A stretch of DNA of 64,000 nt. It comes from Pieris napi. Lineage: Eukaryota; Arthropoda; Insecta; Lepidoptera; Pieridae. A program made the translations under genes and the position numbers. How positions within the stretch are numbered: the stretch's first letter is position 1; each line of letters opens with the position of its first letter. The notes under the pieces were generated by a model. The model saw only the letters and a list, made by a program, of their open reading frames with translations, was not told the DNA's origin and did not search any database. Below are positions 45,006 through 55,767 of the stretch, one piece after another. Location of the stretch: the NCBI RefSeq assembly GCF_905475465.1, contig NC_062239.1:7192001-7256000 (forward strand), in the 5' to 3' direction.

Positions 45006-45504
45006 CTAATTTTTATTATAAATGATATACATGGCAAAACGACGTTTGCCGGATCAGCTATATGCTATGTACACACGTAGTTAGTATCTTTGGGAATAAG
45101 ATGGTGAAATGAATCTTATCTAAACTTATTCCAATTAAATAGATGTTAGCATATAGATCTAGCAATATTGGCTAATCAAATATACTACTAGTATTAACGG
45201 TTTTGAACTGGTTTGACTTTGACGATGTTAATGTATAAGCTTTATGACAGCTGACAGTAACTACGTTGCTCCGACATGCATAATCGTCATGGTTTCTTAT
45301 GGAAATGAAAGGAAAATATTTTGAATTTACAATGCAGTACAAAAACAGCTACTGCCTAGTAAGTTGCTATTTTTACCGTATTAAATGCTGTGCCCTTACT
45401 CAGTAAATTTTAATAGCGAAATCGATACGGATTCCGACGTCATTGTATGTGTGTACTGTGTATTCTCTCAATATCTGAAGCGCCGATGTCGCGACCTTGG
45501 GACC

Positions 45505-45640
45505 TTGGGAAAAAATAAAATATGTTTATTATGGAACATAAGATACAGGTATCACTTATTCCACGTCATTAAATTTGAATCTGTAGGCATCCCTACTCAT
45601 CGGCAAAGAAGACAGAGGGTGTACGCCGAGAGAAACGGCG
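45505..45640. repeat. Dispersed repeat, inverted partner of 43270-43385
   Basis: Contains TTATGGAACATAAGATACAG, CACTTATTCCACGTCATTAA, CCCTACTCATCGGCAAAGAA and AGGGTGTACGCCGAGAGAAA. Confidence 0.55.
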
Positions 45641-46524
45641 TAAAAAACTCTCAGTACTCTTTTAAAATAGCAAATCATCAAACAACATATATTTTAAAAC
45701 AAATATCGCAAATTAATTAGAAGTAGACTGTCTAGCACTAGTCCCAGGCCCTTTTATCTACTAGATAATCGTTGACTTTATTAACGAAAGAGCTCTGGTC
45801 TGCGTAAAATACAATAAAATCAATGTAATTATACATTCTTAATAGTAGACGTTGCCATTAAAGACATTATGAAAGAACGTCGTGCGCGCGGTCCACGGAT
45901 TTTACGTTCAAAGAAAAATCGTAAAATATCGATCGATGGAATGCCGTTTAAGGAAGGATACTTCCAACTATCGCCTTGCTGCTTATACTTCGAAGCCTAT
46001 ATAGGTAGTAGCCAATTAAATACATTGTAGATACACTACCATTTTTATAAAAGTGGTAAATATTGTCTAATTGGCTTGAAACAAAGTTGACTAACTATGA
46101 AAATATTTTAATTCAAAAGTTATAACTCTGTTAGCAATTGAATTTAGCTAGAAGTAAATTTATGTTATCATTCCGGTGAAACCTGCCACATAATTAAAAT
46201 AGTTATAGTTTTTAAATTTCATATGAAATATTTGTTTTAATAAAAGAACTACTAGATCTTATTATACACATTCCCTTAGCTAGTACAGACTGATGTTATG
46301 TTAACGCAGTCAAATTTTGTTTTAATGTTAAATTTAATTAATATATATGTCAGAGATTATGTAATAAAAGATAACGATGTCATTTGTTTTATTAGAATGA
46401 CAACACCACGCCATCTCGTTGACATCTTACAGGATGTAATATGTCTATGTGTCAAAGTCAAATTGTATGTACTGCGTAGAATCGATCGTTGAGTTTACTT
46501 GCTCTCTGATCGACGCCTGACCTT
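45641..46524. other. No gene seen
   Basis: AT-rich intergenic stretch; small ORFs only. Confidence 0.4.
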
Positions 46525-46666
46525 GGGTTTTAGTCAAGACGCCTTAACAGTAGTGTATGTAGAAAGTCGAAAACTAAATTTGTCGAACCGAACTGACATT
46601 TTCATACAAATTTAGTTTTCGACTTTCTACTGTATGTACTACTGTTAAAGCATCCTGACAAAACCC
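46525..46666. mobile_element. 142-bp hairpin MITE
   Basis: Inverted arms: outer GGGTTTTAGTCAAGACGCC and its diverged inverse, inner TTAACAGTAGT and ACTACTGTTAA, then GTAGAAAGTCGAAAACTAAA matched exactly in reverse at 46607-46630. No ORF. Confidence 0.75.
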
Positions 46667-47384
46667 ACGTGTTGAAATACTAAAAAATATGTCGGACGAC
46701 GGTATTGACACCAACTTTGAATATGTTAATCGCATTGATTCTGCGACATATAAGTTATATATTTAGTGGTACGTGAGACAGTTATGATCAGTGGCACCAT
46801 ATATCTAAAAATATACTGATTTATGCTTCCTTAAACTAATCATTTACTAATCTATGACAATTCAATACCGTAGCTTATCTTCGGCATTCTCATCACAATA
46901 CATTCATAGAGATAGCTTTCCTAGCTAGATAGATCTGCTTAACCCGTTAAAAAGCTTGTAAGTCTATCGAACACAACAATTAGTTGTTAAATTCGAGCCA
47001 GTAGTTCCTGAGTTAGGACATTCAACTAAAGAAATAAAACTGTACAGCTGTAAAGCTTATACGAGTAATCGTATAAACATAGATTAATGTTTGTTAGAAG
47101 TACACATTTCATTGTACATAACAAACAAAAACTCAGAGCTAAAATATGCTTCTATAATTACATTTCTTGTAGTCTTAAGAATAATAAAAATGTTTGCGAG
47201 CAAGAACAATGTAATAAAGCATTGTATTCAGTAAGATTCGGACTAACGAACTGTCACATTTTCACGGCAAAATAAGCGGCCATAATTAGGTTCAGGCCCC
47301 CGTACTATGAAGCGATGTTGCTAAGTCATAATTTATATCATTTATTAAAATTAATTGTTATGCGCGATTTCGTTTTCGTCTTTA

Positions 47385-47575
47385 CCTCCGTCAATCTACT
47401 ATATAAAAATAAGTCGGGTTTCCTTCCTGACGCTATAACTCCAGAACGCACGAACCGATTTCCACGGTTTTGCATTCGTTGGAAAGGTCTCTGGCATTGA
47501 GAGTGACCATGGGCGGCGGTATCACTTAACATCAGATGAGCCTCCTACACGTTTGCCCCCTGATCTATTAAAAAA
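47385..47575 (+). repeat. Composite repeat ending in a LINE tail
   Basis: 47388-47495 (TTCCTTCCTGACGCTATAAC, GCACGAACCGATTTCCACGG, TTCGTTGGAAAGGTCT) is a common repeat word of unknown class. 47496-47575 (GGCATTGAGAGTGACCATGG, GCGGTATCACTTAACATCAG, CGTTTGCCCCCTG) is the LINE 3' UTR also seen at 32714 and 40395. Confidence 0.55.
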
Positions 47576-47928
47576 TTTCTTATGGCATTTTTCTATGTGA
47601 TTTTTTTTCGTTTCTCTTTACATAAATTCATTCACAATGCTCTATATCCGTTTAATTATTAGTTAAGTTTTTCCAGTCGTATTTACGTCATATTTACGTA
47701 TTAGATTCCTATTGCACACAAAATGTCGATTTACGTTCCGTGGTAGAGGGCAATTTGGATAGAGCACGGATTTACATAATAAATGCCTTCAGAGCTGTAA
47801 ATAAATAAGCTTCATTATACGGATCAAATAAGACATAATTTAATTAACCGTTAATGGATGGTATTAATTTATTTTCAGCTTATTTATCTTACCCAGTCGC
47901 TGATATTAGAATTTATTATATTACTAGC

Positions 47929-48290
47929 AGACCGGCCAAGCGTTGCTGTGGCTAAGGTTTTAGTTATATTACATAGTAGTAACCTATTCAAGGGAAACGG
48001 TAGGAGTACACCAGTCATGGGGACCACCATGTTTTTTTGGTGGTAATGCCATTAAATTGTAGCTTATTTGAAACGTTGGTACTTTCAACACAGCCCCATC
48101 TGTTAGAATTGTGACTATCAAATAATTAACAAATAATTTGCAATAAAATAATATTGCGGGTATAAATTGAGATGGAAGCTATCCTATCTTTTAAGTTAGA
48201 TCAAACTGCACAGTGTGCAAATTTGATTGAAATCGGTTCTGTAGTTTAGGAGTCCATAGCGGACAAACAACGTGACACGTAATTTATATA
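47929..48290 (+). repeat. RTE-like non-LTR remnant
   Basis: Starts ACTAGCAGACCGGCCAAGCG and ends GAGTCCATAGCGGACAAACA then CGTGACACGTAATTTATATA, a 3' end typical of an RTE-like repeat (from memory). No coding remains. Confidence 0.45.
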
Positions 48291-48292
48291 TA

Positions 48293-48849
48293 CAGTAGAA
48301 CCTCTATAAGTCGAACATCAAGGGAGAGGCCAAAAAATTCGAGTTATAGAGTTTTCAACTTATGGAGGATTTCGACTTAGGCGGATTTTGATTCGACATA
48401 AAGAGTTTGAGGTTTATTCTTATATATTTTGACACCTGACACAAAGCAAGCAAACACGTGTTTCCATGAGTCATAAATTTATTATTGTATACTCCTAAAA
48501 TGTTTTCTAAGAAACAATAGTGTACTCACATTGTCGGCAAGTTCTTAAAGTCGGTAACTTATTTTTGTTCGAACAATAGAGATAATAAATTCCAAATGAT
48601 CAAGTTGTAAAGGTTGTAAAATAAAACGTTCCTATGTTCGAGATACAGAGGTCAAATTTAATTTTTCGAGTTATAGAGTGAAAATATGTACCAAAGTGGC
48701 TTGGAGGGACTCGGTGATTATTTTGATTAACAGAGGGTCAAGATTTCAAGTAATGGAGGTTTTGGTGTTTTAAGGGAAGGGAACAAAACATTTTTTCGAG
48801 ATTTGGAGGTTTTTGACTTATCGAGGTTCGACTTAACGAGGTTCTACTG
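48293..48849. mobile_element. pogo/Tigger-type MITE with TA duplication
   Basis: 557 bp. The inverted ends CAGTAGAACCTCTATAAGTC and a right end GACTTAACGAGGTTCTACTG are each flanked by TA (48291-48292, 48850-48851). CAGT…-[AG]AACCTC termini with a TA duplication characterise pogo/Tigger members of Tc1/mariner. The interior repeats the 'TCGAGTTATAGAG' and 'CTTATGGAGG' words. No transposase ORF. Confidence 0.85.
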
Positions 48850-48884
48850 TATTAAGATATAGGCTGGATAGAAAAGGTCACTAA

Positions 48885-49165
48885 CGAGAGGGTTCTTAAT
48901 CGAGTTGGAATGTCGAAAAACTTATGCCGAACAACGGAAAGTGTGTACCTAGGCCACATGTTGCGCCATGACCGCTACGTCTTCAATTATAATGGGTAAA
49001 ATCCAGGGTAGCGTGTTGGTAGAAGGAAAAAATCAAGGCTTCGCAACGTTTGGGAGGACGGGTATTGCGATTGCGGAAGAGTTGCTGCATCTGGCACAGA
49101 AATAAAAATTGACTACGATTGAAAAAGACTGACGGCCAACCTCCAGTAATGGAGAGGCACTAAAA
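48885..49165 (+). pseudogene. LINE reverse transcriptase C-terminal remnant
   Basis: Plus-strand reading VLNRVGMSKNLCRTTESVYL, GHMLRHDRYVF, then after a frameshift GRRKKSRLRNVWEDG and LTANLQ. The order R-x-GM … YLGH-[IM]-LR … GRRK-x-S-x-LRN-[IV] … [IVL]-ANLQ matches the C-terminus of jockey/CR1-type LINE proteins. Stops and frameshifts show it is dead. Confidence 0.55.
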
Positions 49166-50127
49166 GAAGACGAAGAAGAATTCCTTATATATAACAATTT
49201 ATTAAGTTGTATTAGAGAATTTTTCATGAACAACAGTCGCAGGTCTTACATAAATGGAAGGCGTTTAACTACGAGCATAATAATACAATGGAAGACCAAT
49301 ATTAGACTAGCGGCTAAGCGTTTTAAGCGGAGTATTTGTATTCGAATCTTTGGGTGCACAAATTAATTATTTTGTTGTAGACAGTTAAAGTTTATATATG
49401 AAGAAAAATATAGAATCAAAAATCTACGTGGCACAGACAGTTTACAACATGCCTATAATAAAACTTAATTAATGAAGTAAATTCATAAAGTCAAAGTTAA
49501 AAATGGTGAAATAGGAGGATGCACTTACATTCTCGTGGGAACAACACGGAAGTTGTACAACTATTAGCTTACGGGACATCATTATAGGTATACGACTAAG
49601 TACGTAATCTAGTATAAAATTTATCAAGATTTGTCAAGCATCAAGAAAACCTCAAAATTTACAGAATATATTCTTGCTATAGCAAGCTAGCAACAACTCG
49701 TTTCCCAGTGGATTGAAGTCATTCGATTTTCAAATATATTCCGCCCCAGCACTGTATGTGATCAGAAAGGCATTTGGTAAAAAAGATTTGCACAAGATTG
49801 ATGACCAGTTACCAAGTCGGGGAAACCAGACGAAAGCTTTGTTCTGATACAATAAGATTTCTAACAATGTTTAAACCCGACAAATTAAGTCAGAAATGCA
49901 TATATCAATGAAAATCAAATTATAATAATTATTTTGAGAGAGTTTAGAGGCCTATGAAGTAAGCAATGATCAACTGAAGTTGGAATTGTACTGTAGAACA
50001 GTAGACCAATATCGCAGCACACAACTCACAAGAGGACTTATTGAATAAGTCGCATAGGTCCGCCAAACATTAGCGAACATATACTGTAAATAGTAGAAAT
50101 AAAGAAAATAATAATAATAGCAAATAA
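49166..50127. other. No gene seen
   Basis: AT-rich, no convincing features. Confidence 0.4.
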
Positions 50128-50382
50128 TTAACACAGAAAGGTTTGTAAACCGACTCTGCAAAAGGTCTCCATGGAGTTGATGAAAATGGCCACCGAGTAA
50201 TTTTTTATCACAGTTTTATTGTAAATCCGACACAAACTGTCAACAGGACCATTAAACGATGAGCACAAACGTGAGACAGGCGTGTAAAAGGGATATTTGT
50301 TTCTAGTCAACCATGTACTGCAGTGGATTTTAGCAAGCATATGAATATCACTATTAAAACAATTATTGATTAATTTAAGCAA
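50128..50382 (-). pseudogene. LINE protein C-terminal-like fragment
   Basis: Minus-strand frame with TRNKYPFYTPVSRLCSSFNG then PVDSLCRIYN. It resembles the frame at 50591-50857 on the other strand (LLYVPTARLSDTFNGPWNML then SRSHSLI) and the 'F..P..R.......P...M...N' ends of LINE proteins. Weak. Confidence 0.35.
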
Positions 50383-50590
50383 AATATGTTAGTGGCTAAA
50401 AATGAAACATCACGTATGTACCGGCCATTGTCATAAAATGCCAACGGTACATTATCAACAGCCTTTAGGCAGTTGTCCCACCAACGGCGAGGAAACGACT
50501 AACTATCGACTATTTTCTCGCTCAAGAAACGTACTTTCGTTTGGACTATTTCAAGTTAGATACTCTAAAACTCCCACGTGAGTAACTAGA

Positions 50591-50857
50591 TTGATGAATC
50601 TAGTTTATTTATATAAAATATTTAACTTTAATATTCACACTTATATTCTTACAAAATTTTCCTTTCTTTGTAATCCTAGAGTTACTCAAACTAAAAGTCT
50701 TTTATACGTACCTACGGCTCGCTTATCTGATACTTTTAATGGTCCATGGAATATGTTATCTCGTTCTCACAGCTTAATTACAAACATTGATGAAAATATT
50801 GATGTGTTTTACAACTCCACTAGTTCGTCGCTGAGCCGCAAGAACTATCAAAGGTAA
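50591..50857 (+). pseudogene. LINE protein C-terminal-like fragment
   Basis: Frame of 88 codons reading NPRVTQTKSLLYVPTARLSD, TFNGPWNMLSRSHSLITNID then a stop. Similar to 50128-50382; compatible with the end of a LINE ORF inserted between the outer PIF/Harbinger ends. Low confidence in the family. Confidence 0.35.
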
Positions 50858-51111
50858 TTCTCGCTTAGCGATACTTGCTGAGCGATCAGAACTCACGCCG
50901 AGACACCAAACAGCGGCGGCAGTCATTTCCATTGATCCCTAGATCTGAAAGTAGACGTATTTTTATTTATAATGAATATCAAACAATCATTTCAATTATC
51001 TTGTCTAGTTCGGACGACGATGATGTCTCACTCGTACACTCGCTTATAGCCCAGCGACAAAACTATCGGAACTACATACTCGCTTTCCGCTGCTCGCCAA
51101 CTCGTTTCTAA

Positions 51112-51515
51112 GGCTATGTTCAGATGGCAAAATTTGACGCGCATTTTCAAATCGCGCGACTAGACATTGTGGTATTTTCATACAACTGTTCACATGAGCG
51201 CGCGTTAACGCGGCGCTCAGAGAAAAAGTCTCTAGACGCAGGTGATCGCGCGTTGACGCGCGCTTTGATATTAATGTAATGTCCGTTTGCTGTTCAGTTG
51301 AGCGCACGCTTTCATCGCGATCGCATGTAATTTTGTTAATTTTCGTAATTATAATATAACAATATAACCACAAAATAATAGCCTCTTCCACGTCCATTTT
51401 CTACGTTCTACCGAACTACACTGACGAGTACTCTCGCAACGCGCATTAGCGCTCATCATCTGAACTCTCTTCAAATTTGATCGCGCGTTGACGCGCGTTA
51501 CATGTGAACATAGCC
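51112..51515 (-). mobile_element. Inner PIF/Harbinger MITE with TAA duplication
   Basis: 404 bp. The ends are GGCTATGTTCAGATGG and ACATGTGAACATAGCC, flanked by TAA (51109-51111 and 51516-51518). On the minus strand, ATG at 51397 starts MDVEEAIILWLYCYIIITKI, which looks like the N-terminus of a HARBI1-type Harbinger transposase; the rest is deleted. It lies within the larger element 50468-51567 and is therefore younger. Confidence 0.8.
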
Positions 51516-51570
51516 TAATTCTAGCTCGACTCGCTTCTCGTTCATCGTCGGCGGTGGGACAACTGCCTTA

Positions 51571-52221
51571 CTCGACACGTAAGCCGCGGTTTCGTATTCT
51601 TTATGCAAAACGTTAGCAAATAGCACTAATGGTTTTCACATACAAATGTGATATGTATTTTTACCGAGTTAGGGTTGAAAATCCTTTTAAATATAAAAAG
51701 TGCTATGACCATATTAGGGTTGCTATTATTTAATAATATGAACATGTATCAGAACTACTTTTCTGTAATTTTGAATTAATAGTAAATATGCATATTCTAT
51801 CAGAAAATTCATAACTTTAATCCAGCGAGGGCATAAAAATAAAACAAAATAGTATATGGTTTGAATTACTTTTTGGTCTTTGAAAGCAACCCTACTTTAA
51901 GGACGAAATGTATGACAATATAAACCTCGGTTTAATGTGATGTTGTATGCAACAATATCAGAGTCCAAGTGCTCGCATTGTTAGTATTGCAGTTCAGTTC
52001 AGTTCCGGTCAGGTTTAGTTAAAAATTTAGTATTCAACTGAATATACAATGCATATGTACTGATTCTAAACCCATTCTATACGGCTTTACATTTCATATG
52101 ATCTTAACTCAATTAATAATGACAAAATTGTATGTATATTTTTTTAATATTTGGCTATTTACCGTCGTACATATTATTATTAGCAAATATAAATAGAACT
52201 AGATGGCACAGATTCTATGCC
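51571..52221. other. No gene seen
   Basis: AT-rich intergenic stretch. Confidence 0.4.
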
Positions 52222-52320
52222 TGATTCTGTGCCAGCGCACAGAAGGTTGATCACCTACTTGCCTATTAGATTGATAAATGATACATATACAGAAATCTGA
52301 GGCCCAGACCTGAAAAGTTT
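52222..52320 (+). repeat. SINE family 1 tail fragment
   Basis: GCGCACAGAAGGTTGATCAC, CTACTTGCCTATTAGATTGA and GAAATCTGAGGCCCAGACCT. Confidence 0.75.
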
Positions 52321-52427
52321 TTTATATAAAAGTTTATGTTAACAACTTTCTGTATTATATTGACAGTAAGTTTTAGATATATTGAATATTATATTTATTA
52401 TTGCAATCCAATTTTTTTTTTTTTTGA

Positions 52428-52666
52428 CAATTCACACCAATCGACCTAGTCCCATGCTAAGCTGGTGAAGCTTGTGTTATGGGTACTAGGCAACGGATAT
52501 ACATACATATTATAGATAGATAGACATATAAATACATATTTAAACACCCAAGACCTAAGCACAACACCAAATGCTCATCACATCGATGTTTTTCTCAGCC
52601 GGGGATCGAACCCGGGACCCATGGATTCGCAGTCAGGGGTACTAACCACTAGACTAATGAGCCGTC
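52428..52666 (-). repeat. tRNA-derived SINE, family 2
   Basis: Full-length minus-strand copy, nearly identical in layout to 1836-2066, from CACCAATCGACCTAGTCCCA to the A-box region ACCACTAGACTAATGAGCC, with B-box GGGATCGAACCCGGG in reverse. Confidence 0.85.
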
Positions 52667-53257
52667 AATTCAATTAAGAATTTTGATCGTCCGTTTTAAT
52701 TTTAAAATTTTACTAGAACTTGTAAAGCAAGTCATGGGCTTTTCTATCAGGCTTTCTAATTTATTATACAAGTCCCATCTGCATGACATATTCACTATTT
52801 TGTTCATTCTATTATATAAATTGCAGTAATTTCGCTAAGTAAAATGTTACAGTAGTTTTCTATGATAACAAACACAATAAATAGTCTTTGATCATAATAA
52901 GAAATATTTGTGCTATTGAACCAGTCAAGTTTGATATTAACATTTATTTATTCACCCCAAAAACTTGACTCTGCTTCCTGTACTGTAGTGGAATATTTAT
53001 ACTTTCCTTCTCAAATATATATATATATCTAGTTTTAAGAAATTTTCTCATTTATTTGGACTATGATGAATTTATACTGATATTTTTTTATATATAGGTA
53101 AGTCAGCCTTCTTATCTGCAGCCATAATCGAAGAGAGATGTCGAAATGTATAAGGTTCTCTCTTCGCCGGTGTCCTCAAAATGTTTTACAGAAAGACATC
53201 ATTTAACATTACAATCTAGCCTAACTTAAGACTAATAATTGATTATGAAAGAAAAAA

Positions 53258-53296
53258 TCAGTGGCGCTACAACCTGTTTAGGTCTGGGCCTCACTG
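53258..53296 (-). repeat. SINE family 1 end fragment
   Basis: AATCAGTGGCGCTACAACCT then GGTCTGGGCCTCA; only the last 40 bases of the SINE. Confidence 0.65.
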
Positions 53297-53440
53297 GATA
53301 ATTTATTTAAAACTAACCTAATTTACTTAAAAGCATTTTTAAGGTAGGAAAGTATCCAATAACACTACTTACAGTGTACTAAAGGAAGACACTGTTTGGT
53401 CTTTTAAACTCGCGACTAGAAGTTTTACAATCACAAGATA

Positions 53441-53882
53441 TAATATTGTCTTTGATTGACATAACCTTTACACATTTAAAGAAAAAACTGTTTTTAACGG
53501 ATCAAAGTTTTGTATTATTATAAATTTACAATTATTTAACATCAATTTACATATTACCATCTATTTTCGCGGATGGTTTTTAAAACAAAAAATAATATAT
53601 AAAATAAAATTTTTAAAAATAGAGGACACCGTGCGCCATTTTTGCCAAAACCCTCCATCTTTTAGTCGATACCAACTCCGGGGAAACAAATACAGATAAT
53701 GCAACTTTCTCTGCAGCTGTGATACTTTTTGACATTCAACACCCTTTGTCTTCAGTCACCGTGACCACGCACGCTGTAAAGCACGCGAAACGTCGGATAA
53801 ATTTAAAATTATGTTAAATAATTGTAAATTTATAATAATACATAACTTTAATCCGTTAACACAGTTAACAGTTTTTTCTTTA
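53441..53882. mobile_element. Inverted-arm element with 12-bp target duplication, core orientation B
   Basis: Flanked by AATCACAAGATA (53429-53440 and 53883-53894). Its outer left end (ATTGACATAACCTTTACACA then TTTAAAGAAAA) and right end (TTTTTTCTTTA) match 11610-12012 in the same orientation, but the central segment (GTCACCGTGACCACGCACGC, TGTAAAGCACGCGAAACGTC) is reversed. It also carries an extra TTTTAAAAATAGAGGACACC stretch. No ORF. Confidence 0.7.
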
Positions 53883-54542
53883 AATCACAAGATAACTACT
53901 GCATATTAAGCTCTTAGATAAAAAATAAATGAAAATAACCACTAAGCTAAAATTTCTGCTTGTTTCTACTGAACAACTTCATTACGTAATAAACAATCAC
54001 TGACATCAAATAAGTGTCAACTGAAAACGATAACGAAACTACAAAATCGACGAACTGTCCCCTCCATGAATGAAGCCTAAATAGATACACAAATTTTATT
54101 AAATGCCAATGAAACACAATTTTTGTTTGTTTATAAAAAATAATCACAAGTCGTACACGTCGTAATAATCATAATAATAACAAAAGTTTCGTACGTGTTA
54201 CATGGAAATAAACTTTCAACAAACCATAGAACTTGGAGCTAAATTAATTCTCGTTCACACTTTACACTGTATTAAACAGAACTATCTAGGAAAGGGCTGA
54301 CGCATCTCGGGAATTTCAAGTCTTAATGAGGGAAAGGAGAAAACTTTGTGCAATTAGTGTGGCTACAGTGGGGGCTATAATTACGATGTTTTAATTATTG
54401 AGCCTGTATACATCTTGAAGGATTTAGGATTAGACTTGCCAACTTCCTACTAATTAGTTATAATTTGTTATAAAAAAATTAAAAAAACTGGTAGAAAAAA
54501 CTCTTTGATAATTATGATTTCTACATAAGGCAACTGACACAA

Positions 54543-54712
54543 TATGCCGTCGAGTTTTCGGTGGCCGGTTTCCGTACGAAGTTTTCCTTTACCGTACGAG
54601 CAAGTATTGATAGCTCATATAAAAATTAATTTGTGTACAGCCGGTATTCGAACAAACGATCTCAGGGTTAAGAGTTATACGTTCGAGTGCCAATACTGAT
54701 CTAATAAAAAAA
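54543..54712 (-). repeat. SINE family 1, head half
   Basis: ATGCCGTCGAGTTTTCGG, GTTTTCCTTTACCGTACGAG, TGTGTACAGCCGGTATTCGA (damaged B-box) and CGAGTGCCAATACTG match the 5' half of SINE family 1 in reverse. Confidence 0.65.
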
Positions 54713-54884
54713 ATTGTTACGTATTTGTAAAATGACAAGTAAATAGCTGGATCAAAATTAAATAATTCTCGAATAAATGATATCTAATAGTAGATTAAAT
54801 AATAATAACATATAAATCCGGCGTAATTTAAATAATATAAATTTTATTGCCGATTAGTTATTGACGCTAATACTGATTTAGTGA

Positions 54885-54972
54885 AGGTATAACCTTTTTG
54901 GTCTGGACCCTTAATTTCTGTATGTGTTATCTAAGTAGTCTGTGTCTGACACACCCCGCCGACAATTCTTCA
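54885..54972 (-). repeat. SINE family 1, tail half
   Basis: GGTATAACCTTTTTGGTCTG, ATTTCTGTATGTGTTATCTA and TCTGACACACCCCGCCGACA. The order relative to 54543-54712 shows a separate insertion. Confidence 0.6.
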
Positions 54973-54975
54973 TAT

Positions 54976-55232
54976 AGGGGGCCTCATAGCCTAGCGGTCT
55001 TATTAAGTGGCAGCTAGGTGAGGGTACCGGGTTCGATTCCCGGTTCGAGGGCAAGTTTTAATTTAATTTTAATTTGTTCTCGGCCTTTGGGAGGGTTGTG
55101 CAGTACCGGGCGAGTGCCTAAACCGTACATAGAGGACACGGTCGAATTTCTAAAGACAAGCTCGAATTATAAAAAAATCCTATACTAGACGCTGGCTAAT
55201 ACACAAATCGTGCCAGAGCCATTAAAAAAAAA
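54976..55232 (+). repeat. tRNA-derived SINE, family 3
   Basis: tRNA-like head GGGGGCCTCATAGCCTAGCG with B-box GGGTTCGATTCCCGG, then GGCCTTTGGGAGGGTTGTGC, ACCGGGCGAGTGCCTAAACC and an A-rich end. It is the only copy in this window. The head resembles a lepidopteran tRNA-derived SINE class. Confidence 0.75.
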
Positions 55233-55767
55233 ACATATTTAACGATGACTATTACAGATTGTCATCAACAGTAAAGGTTAAAAACTTTTACAATTAAACA
55301 GCGTGTCAATAACTTCAATTAATTGCAAAAAATAATAAGTCTGAAATTTACTAATACTCCTTTCATAAATATATTTGGAATTCTTTTAAGTTCTGTGGTA
55401 TTATGAAAAGTTTCGAATATAAATTCAAGAAGTTCATATATTGTGAATGGAAAATGTAAATGCATAGAAAATCTGTATTATCTTGTGATTGCGTGATGAC
55501 ATAGTGACGTCACGATTATAATTTGAAACAGCGGGTCGCGTTTGCTCCGTGCCGCCTTTGTTAGCACTTGGAAAGACTTCATTGTTGTTTCTTTGCGGAT
55601 AATACGGGGTAACGACGACATATTTGGGACTTAGCAAGTCTGCACTCTGTTTGATATCAAAAAATATGTTTAGTGATACACCACGTTTCATCTTACGAGT
55701 GACCATGGCAACGCGTAAACAAAAACAAAGTTTCAACTTGTTCAGATTTCGTTTGAACATTGACCAA

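Larger units (their letters stand above)
50468..51567. mobile_element. PIF/Harbinger-type element with nested insertion
   Basis: 1100 bp. The ends are GGCAGTTGTCCCACCAACGG and CGGCGGTGGGACAACTGCC, flanked by TTA on both sides (50465-50467 and 51568-51570). TWA duplications and such G-rich inverted ends fit PIF/Harbinger. Inside lie a LINE-like coding fragment (50591-50857) and a second PIF/Harbinger element (51112-51515). Confidence 0.75.
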
